Shown in pieces: positions 59,337 to 63,079 of a stretch of 63,079 bases of DNA. The notes below the pieces were generated by a model. The model was not told where the DNA came from, made no database searches, and was given only the letters and a program-made list of their open reading frames with translations. Each line of letters begins with the position of its first letter. The stretch's first letter is position 1. Origin of the DNA: CAYUMU01 sp964445985. Its GTDB lineage: Bacteria > Planctomycetota > Planctomycetia > Pirellulales > S012-138. The stretch spans positions 1 to 63,079 of the forward strand of contig CAYUMU010000030.1 of the NCBI GenBank assembly GCA_964445985.1, given 5' to 3'. A program made the translations under genes and the position numbers.

Positions 59337-59694
59337 CGCGGCTTGGAAATCGAGACCCCTTGGCGGCTCGGGAGGCACGTTCTGAGCCTAAGCGAAGGGC
59401 GTGGCAGATCTGGGTACACCACCCGACTTGCTGGAGATGGACCGCACACTTCTGTCCCCCTAAGCTCGGACGAAATGCTGGGGGCGGTGGTTGGGCGGCG
59501 ACCACGCCGAGCGCGGGCATGCTTACGCCACGGGCGTAGCATGGCACCCAGCACCGGGAGCTCCATTTCCCCCCCGGTAGATTGTTTGTTATCCGCCGGT
59601 TATCATATTTCCCATTCCAGGTACCGCCGACCAATGCTGTTTGGGCCTGTTTGGGTTCGGCCCCCCCGGCCGGCCAGTGTGAGTAGGATCAACG
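59337..59694. other. 358-bp gap with one palindrome
   Basis: No gene. Contains CATGCTTACGCC...GGCGTAGCATG (59518-59543), a damaged copy of the palindrome at 14891, and AGGA before the ferredoxin start. Confidence 0.5.
59518..59543. repeat. Palindrome CATGCTTACGCC / GGCGTAGCATG, copy 2
   Basis: Imperfect (one base missing in the right arm) copy of 14891-14918. Confidence 0.6.
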
Positions 59695-60042
59695 ATGCCC
59701 ATTATCAACTTTGTGAACGAAAAGAAGCAAATCCAGGTTCCGGAAGGGGCCAATCTGCGCAAAGAGGCCATGAAGGCCGGAGTTGCGGTGTACAAAGGTA
59801 TCCACAAGGTGCTGCATTGCCCTGGGATTGCCCAGTGCGGCACGTGCCGGGTGCTGATCACCAAGGGCATGGACAACACCAACGCCCGCACCATGCTCGA
59901 AAAAGCCCGCATGAAGTTCTCGTTTGCCTACATTGGCAACGAAGAAACGATGCGGCTGTCGTGCCAAACGCAGGTGAATGGCGATATCGACGTGGTGACC
60001 ACGCCCGACTTGAATTTGTATGGCGAGAATTTCTTCAGCTAG
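59695..60042 (+). CDS. 2Fe-2S ferredoxin
   Basis: 115 residues, plant-type fold. Cluster ligands Cys42, Cys48, Cys51 (HCPGIAQCGTC) and Cys90 (RLSCQTQV). Spacing Cx5Cx2C is that of adrenodoxin/plant-type small ferredoxins. An insertion (TNARTMLEKARMKFSFAYIG) lies before the last Cys. AGGA is 8 nt upstream of ATG 59695. The partner reductase is not nearby. Confidence 0.92.
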   Translation: MPIINFVNEKKQIQVPEGANLRKEAMKAGVAVYKGIHKVLHCPGIAQCGTCRVLITKGMDNTNARTMLEKARMKFSFAYIGNEETMRLSCQTQVNGDIDVVTTPDLNLYGENFFS

Positions 60043-60094
60043 GGGCGGGCCTAGGTTTACCTGGTGTTGTTGGCAGGGCCGTATCCGCCGCGCT

Positions 60095-60144
60095 CTGGAT
60101 TCCCGCCCCCCGTCTTCACGAGGGCAGGCTTCGCGGGAATGACG
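60095..60144. repeat. REP-like repeat, TTCCCGC...GCGGGAATGACG family, copy 3
   Basis: GGATTCCCGCC...CACGAGGGCAGG...GCGGGAATGACG, near-identical to 24712-24762. Confidence 0.75.
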
Positions 60145-60230
60145 GGTTTGCAGGGGTGCTGGTTGTGTGGTGAAAATCCATTGGCGATGTTCCTGACCTT
60201 ATCTCGGCGGAGAGGGGAGCGGCTTAGGCT

Positions 60231-60548
60231 GTGAAACTGATCATTGCCGTGGTGAAGCCATTTTTGGCCGAAAAGGTGATGGAGAGCCTGCGATTGGCCC
60301 CGCTCGAGGCCTGCACGGCCCGCGAGGTGAAGGGCTTTGGCCGCCAGAAGAGCTACCTCGACGAGTACGGCGACAGCGAGTATTCGCTGGCGTTTTTGCC
60401 CAAGGTCGAGATCTCGTTGTGGGTGGAAGACGCCTGGGTGAACGACGTGGTTCGCAAAATCGTGGCGGCAGCCCGCACGGGAAGAATGGGCGATGGCAAG
60501 ATCGTGGTGCTGCCGTCGGATCAAAAGTATGGCGTGATTGATTTTTGA
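60231..60548 (+). CDS. Divergent PII (GlnB-like) signalling protein
   Basis: 105 residues. Keeps EVKGFGRQK (32-40) and the T-loop tyrosine Tyr51 (SEYSLAFLPKVE), and the B-loop TGRMGDGKIVVL. The C-terminus stops after KYGVIDF, so the ATP-phosphate-binding Arg101 and Arg103 (in E. coli RIRTG) are missing. PII proteins report nitrogen and energy state; this one may bind nucleotides differently. It follows a ferredoxin gene and stands without amtB. Confidence 0.85.
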   Translation: MKLIIAVVKPFLAEKVMESLRLAPLEACTAREVKGFGRQKSYLDEYGDSEYSLAFLPKVEISLWVEDAWVNDVVRKIVAAARTGRMGDGKIVVLPSDQKYGVIDF

Positions 60549-60645
60549 ATCGCGGCCCCGCGGCGGCACAACCGCGGTTAACCAACCTTCCGCCGGGCAG
60601 CCACCCGGCGGCTCGCATTTTTACGTGAAGCGGAGGCACACCATC

Positions 60646-61740
60646 ATGAAGCACGGTTTTGGGATTATTGGTTGCGGGATGATTTCGCGGTTCCACGCCA
60701 AGGCGGTGGCCGACCTGCCGAATGCCAAGGTGGTCGCCTGCTTTGATACCTTCCCCGCGGCGGCCGAGAAGCTGGCGGGCGAGATCGACTGCCGGCCGTA
60801 TTCCGAGCTCGATAAAATGCTGGCCGACCCGGAGGTAACCGTGGTGGTGATCGGCACGCCCAGCGGGGCCCATTTGGAACCGGCCCTGGCGGCGGCGAAC
60901 GCCGGCAAGCACGTGATCGTGGAGAAGCCGCTGGAGATCACGCTCGATCGCTGCGACCAGATCATTGCGGCCTGCCAACAGAACAACGTCAAACTGTCCG
61001 CCATCTTTCCCAGCCGGTTTCACGATTCGAGCCAGGCCATGCGCAAGGCGGTGGATGCTGGCCGGTTTGGCCGGCTGAGCCTGGGCGATACCTACGTGAA
61101 ATGGTTCCGTTCGCAGCAATACTACGATAGCGGCGCGTGGCGGGGAACCTGGGAGCTCGATGGCGGCGGCGCCCTGATGAATCAGGCGATTCACAGCGTG
61201 GATATTCTCACCTGGCTGATGGGGCCGGTGACGGAGATTACCGCCCACGTCGACACGCTGGCCCACGAGCGGATCGCCGTGGAAGACACGGCCGTGGCCA
61301 CGTTGCGGTTTGCCAGCGGGGCGCTGGGCGTGGTCGAGGCCAGCACGGCCGCCTACCCTGGCTATCTCAAGCGGGTGGAGCTACACGGATCGCAAGGTTC
61401 GGCCATGATGGAAGAAGAAGACATTGTGAAGTGGGACTTCGCCACCGAGCAGCCCGAAGACGCTGAAATCAAGAAAGCCATGGAAACCAGCAAGAGCTCC
61501 GGCGGCGGGGCCAGCGATCCCACGGCGATTGGCTACCACGGCCACATGAAACAATTCGCCGACGTGCTGGCCGCGATTGAAGAAAACCGCGAGCCGGCCG
61601 TGAATGGACCGGAAGGCCGCCGGGCCGTCGAAATCATTTTGGGCATTTACCAGGCCGCCGAAAGCGGTCAAACGGTCAAGCTACCGCTGCCGGGTGATCC
61701 CGATTTGAAAGCCCGGCTGAAGAAGAAGGGCACCATGTAG
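60646..61740 (+). CDS. Gfo/Idh/MocA-family oxidoreductase
   Basis: 364 residues. Rossmann domain GFGIIGCGMISRFHAKAVAD; VVIGTPSGAHLEPALAAANA; HVIVEKPLEITLDRC with the catalytic-site EKP Lys. The C-terminal domain has GGGALMNQAIHSVDILTWLM with the active-site His. It oxidises sugar derivatives with NAD(P). The family is strongly expanded in planctomycetes. ATG 60646 follows GGAGG at 9 nt. Confidence 0.92.
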   Translation: MKHGFGIIGCGMISRFHAKAVADLPNAKVVACFDTFPAAAEKLAGEIDCRPYSELDKMLADPEVTVVVIGTPSGAHLEPALAAANAGKHVIVEKPLEITLDRCDQIIAACQQNNVKLSAIFPSRFHDSSQAMRKAVDAGRFGRLSLGDTYVKWFRSQQYYDSGAWRGTWELDGGGALMNQAIHSVDILTWLMGPVTEITAHVDTLAHERIAVEDTAVATLRFASGALGVVEASTAAYPGYLKRVELHGSQGSAMMEEEDIVKWDFATEQPEDAEIKKAMETSKSSGGGASDPTAIGYHGHMKQFADVLAAIEENREPAVNGPEGRRAVEIILGIYQAAESGQTVKLPLPGDPDLKARLKKKGTM

Positions 61741-61831
61741 TTTTCCGTCGAAATCTGCCGCGAGCCGCCGGGTTGATACCGGCGGTCTTCCCACGGCAAG
61801 AGTCGAAGCCTTTTGGAAATTGTAACTACCG

Positions 61832-62935
61832 ATGCAGTATCGCCACGTTTGTGTTGAGTCGCTGGCCTATGTGCTGCCCGACGAAGAGGTTACTTCCGCC
61901 GAACTCGAACAGCGGTTGAGCCCTCTGTACGAGCGGCTGCGGCTGCCAGAGGGCCGGTTGGAACTGATGTCGGGCATTGCCGCGCGGCGGTTCTGGTCGC
62001 CGGGCTTGCTGCCGGGCGACGTAAGCGTGGTGGCGGGCGACCTGGCCTTGCAAGCGGCCGATTGCCACCGCGGCCAGGTGGGGGCCTTGATCCACGGCTC
62101 GGTGTGCCGCGATTACTTGGAACCGGCCACCGCGGCGGGCGTGCATCGCCGGCTCGGTTTGCCGGCCGAGTGCGTGACCTACGATGTTTCCAACGCCTGC
62201 CTGGGCATGCTCAACGGCATGCTGCAAGTGGCCGACCTGATCGAGCTGGGCCGCATTCAAGCGGGGCTCGTCGTGGGCACCGAAGATAGCCGCGGGCTGG
62301 TGCAAGCCACCATTAGCCATCTCAATCGCGACACCTCACTTACCCGGGCCGACATGAAGCGGGCCATGGCCTCGCTGACCATCGGTTCGGCCAGCGCTGC
62401 GATTCTGCTGACCCATGAAAGCGTAAGCCGCACCGGCAACCGTTTGCGGGGCGGGGCCGTGAGGGCGATGACCGAGCACGCCGCCCTATGTCGCAGCGGG
62501 CGCGACGAAGCTTCCAGCGACGGCATGCAACCGCTGATGCAGACCGACGCCGAAGAGTTGCTTTACCAGGGCGTGGCGGCAGCTCGCGAGTGCTACCCGG
62601 CTTTCTTGGGACACGTCGGCTGGCGGGGAGGCGCGATCGAAAAAACGATCTGCCATCAGGTGGGCAAGGCGCATCGCAAAGCCCTGCTCGAAGGTCTGGA
62701 GCTTTCGCCGGAGCACGATTTCACCACGTTCGAGTTCCTGGGCAACACGGGGAGCACCGCGCTTCCCATCACCTGGGCCATGGCGGTCGAACGGGGCGCC
62801 CTGGGGAATGACGAACGGTTGGCCCTGCTCGGCATTGGCTCGGGCATCAACGTCATCATGCTGGGGCTCGACTGGCAGTCGGCGCCGGTTGGCCGTGGGA
62901 GCGAGGCGGAAGCGTTGGCGGCATTGCCAGCGTAA
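61832..62935 (+). CDS. OleA-like head-to-head condensing thiolase (KAS III superfamily)
   Basis: 367 residues. Cys123 in DVSNACLGMLNGM, His275 in TICHQVGKA, Asn305 in FLGNTGST form the thiolase triad. Glu97 in CRDYLEPATA lies 26 residues before the Cys, the same spacing as Glu117/Cys143 of Xanthomonas campestris OleA, whose Glu acts as the base for non-decarboxylative Claisen condensation of two acyl-CoAs. This supports OleA over FabH. OleB, OleC and OleD are not in the window, but the sequence ends 144 bp downstream. Confidence 0.82.
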   Translation: MQYRHVCVESLAYVLPDEEVTSAELEQRLSPLYERLRLPEGRLELMSGIAARRFWSPGLLPGDVSVVAGDLALQAADCHRGQVGALIHGSVCRDYLEPATAAGVHRRLGLPAECVTYDVSNACLGMLNGMLQVADLIELGRIQAGLVVGTEDSRGLVQATISHLNRDTSLTRADMKRAMASLTIGSASAAILLTHESVSRTGNRLRGGAVRAMTEHAALCRSGRDEASSDGMQPLMQTDAEELLYQGVAAARECYPAFLGHVGWRGGAIEKTICHQVGKAHRKALLEGLELSPEHDFTTFEFLGNTGSTALPITWAMAVERGALGNDERLALLGIGSGINVIMLGLDWQSAPVGRGSEAEALAALPA

Positions 62936-63003
62936 GCCGGGTCAGGGATAGTCGCCCGGCCGGGAATGGAGTCGGATCGAGTCTGTCCGTTTCAACCCGC
63001 TGC

Positions 63004-63038
63004 GTTAGCGAGGGCTAAGCAAGAACTCCCTCGCTAAC
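63004..63038. repeat. Palindrome GTTAGCGAGGG...CCCTCGCTAAC
   Basis: 11-bp perfect arms with a 13-nt loop, after the OleA-like gene. Dispersed-repeat look. Confidence 0.65.
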
Positions 63039-63079
63039 CAACATTATGCAAGTGCTAGCTCCGGATGTTTAAGCATATA

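Noticed and set aside
1..63079. CRISPR arrays, prophage, conjugative or integrase genes, rRNA genes and ordinary tRNA genes
   Set aside because: None seen: no regularly spaced direct repeats, no phage or integrase motifs, no rRNA sequence and no normal-order cloverleaf.

Overview
The window is a roughly 60% GC bacterial chromosome segment whose gene content points to a planctomycete, probably of the Pirellulales type. The signs are PQQ-propeller lipoproteins, a DUF1559-type lipoprotein, Tat-exported sugar isomerase and carbonic anhydrase, a gingipain-like protease, a neutral ceramidase, and many short palindromic intergenic repeats. The taxonomic placement is inferred from gene content; no rRNA is present.

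Layout. 0-0.7 kb: the end of an unknown gene and a decayed AAA ATPase. 0.7-7.9 kb: replication-origin cluster on the minus strand (cysteine desulfurase, dnaA, a 443-bp candidate oriC, dnaN, dciA/DUF721, gyrB), with no recF. 8-11.2 kb: MazG-like protein, PQQ lipoprotein, VOC protein and a small secreted protein. 11.4-19 kb: minus-strand run with a C25 protease, an Nramp-related transporter, a ceramidase, an SGNH esterase and a coiled-coil membrane protein. 19.9-23.6 kb: DegT-type enzyme, Ntn amidase, then a DUF7873-like protein followed at once by two tandem RNAs that fold as circularly permuted tRNAs and end at a strong intrinsic terminator. 23.9-27.7 kb: phosphatase, DUF542 protein, GH10-like protein and three small genes, two with possible histone folds. 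27.8-33.8 kb: second PQQ lipoprotein, a duplicated inverted-repeat element, a repeat-domain secreted protein, a membrane sulfatase and a KAS III enzyme. 34-39.5 kb: two tandem SPFH proteins, an IRG-like GTPase and a DinB-like protein. 39.6-43.3 kb: GCS2 ligase, ATP-grasp ligase and C39-like peptidase, a probable peptide-metabolite cluster. 43.4-48.1 kb: ABC exporter operon. 48.5-54 kb: sugar isomerase, KAS II plus ACP, DUF1559 lipoprotein, carbonic anhydrase. 54-58.6 kb: PurS-PurL fusion, TyrA, and a zinc-ribbon/MshEN protein. 58.8-63 kb: SUKH protein, ferredoxin, divergent PII, Gfo/Idh/MocA oxidoreductase and an OleA-like thiolase.

The most unusual locus is 22.5-23.6 kb. Each of the two RNAs has a T arm and the 3' acceptor strand placed before the 5' acceptor strand, D arm and 5' anticodon-stem strand. 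All helices are complementary and all tRNA junction lengths are nearly normal. This is the topology of bacterial Y RNAs (YrlA), in which the acceptor stem is capped by a loop and the anticodon stem is replaced by a long protein-binding stem. No Ro/TROVE gene is in the window; the closest protein gene is the DUF7873-like one, 46 bp upstream of the RNA region.

Other points worth attention: a short DnaA lacking domain I beside DciA; a GyrB with Gln in place of the quinolone-pocket Asp; a family of palindromic repeats whose first bases supply the TAG stop codon of several genes; and several enzymes with altered catalytic motifs (GH10-like, Nramp-like, PII-like).
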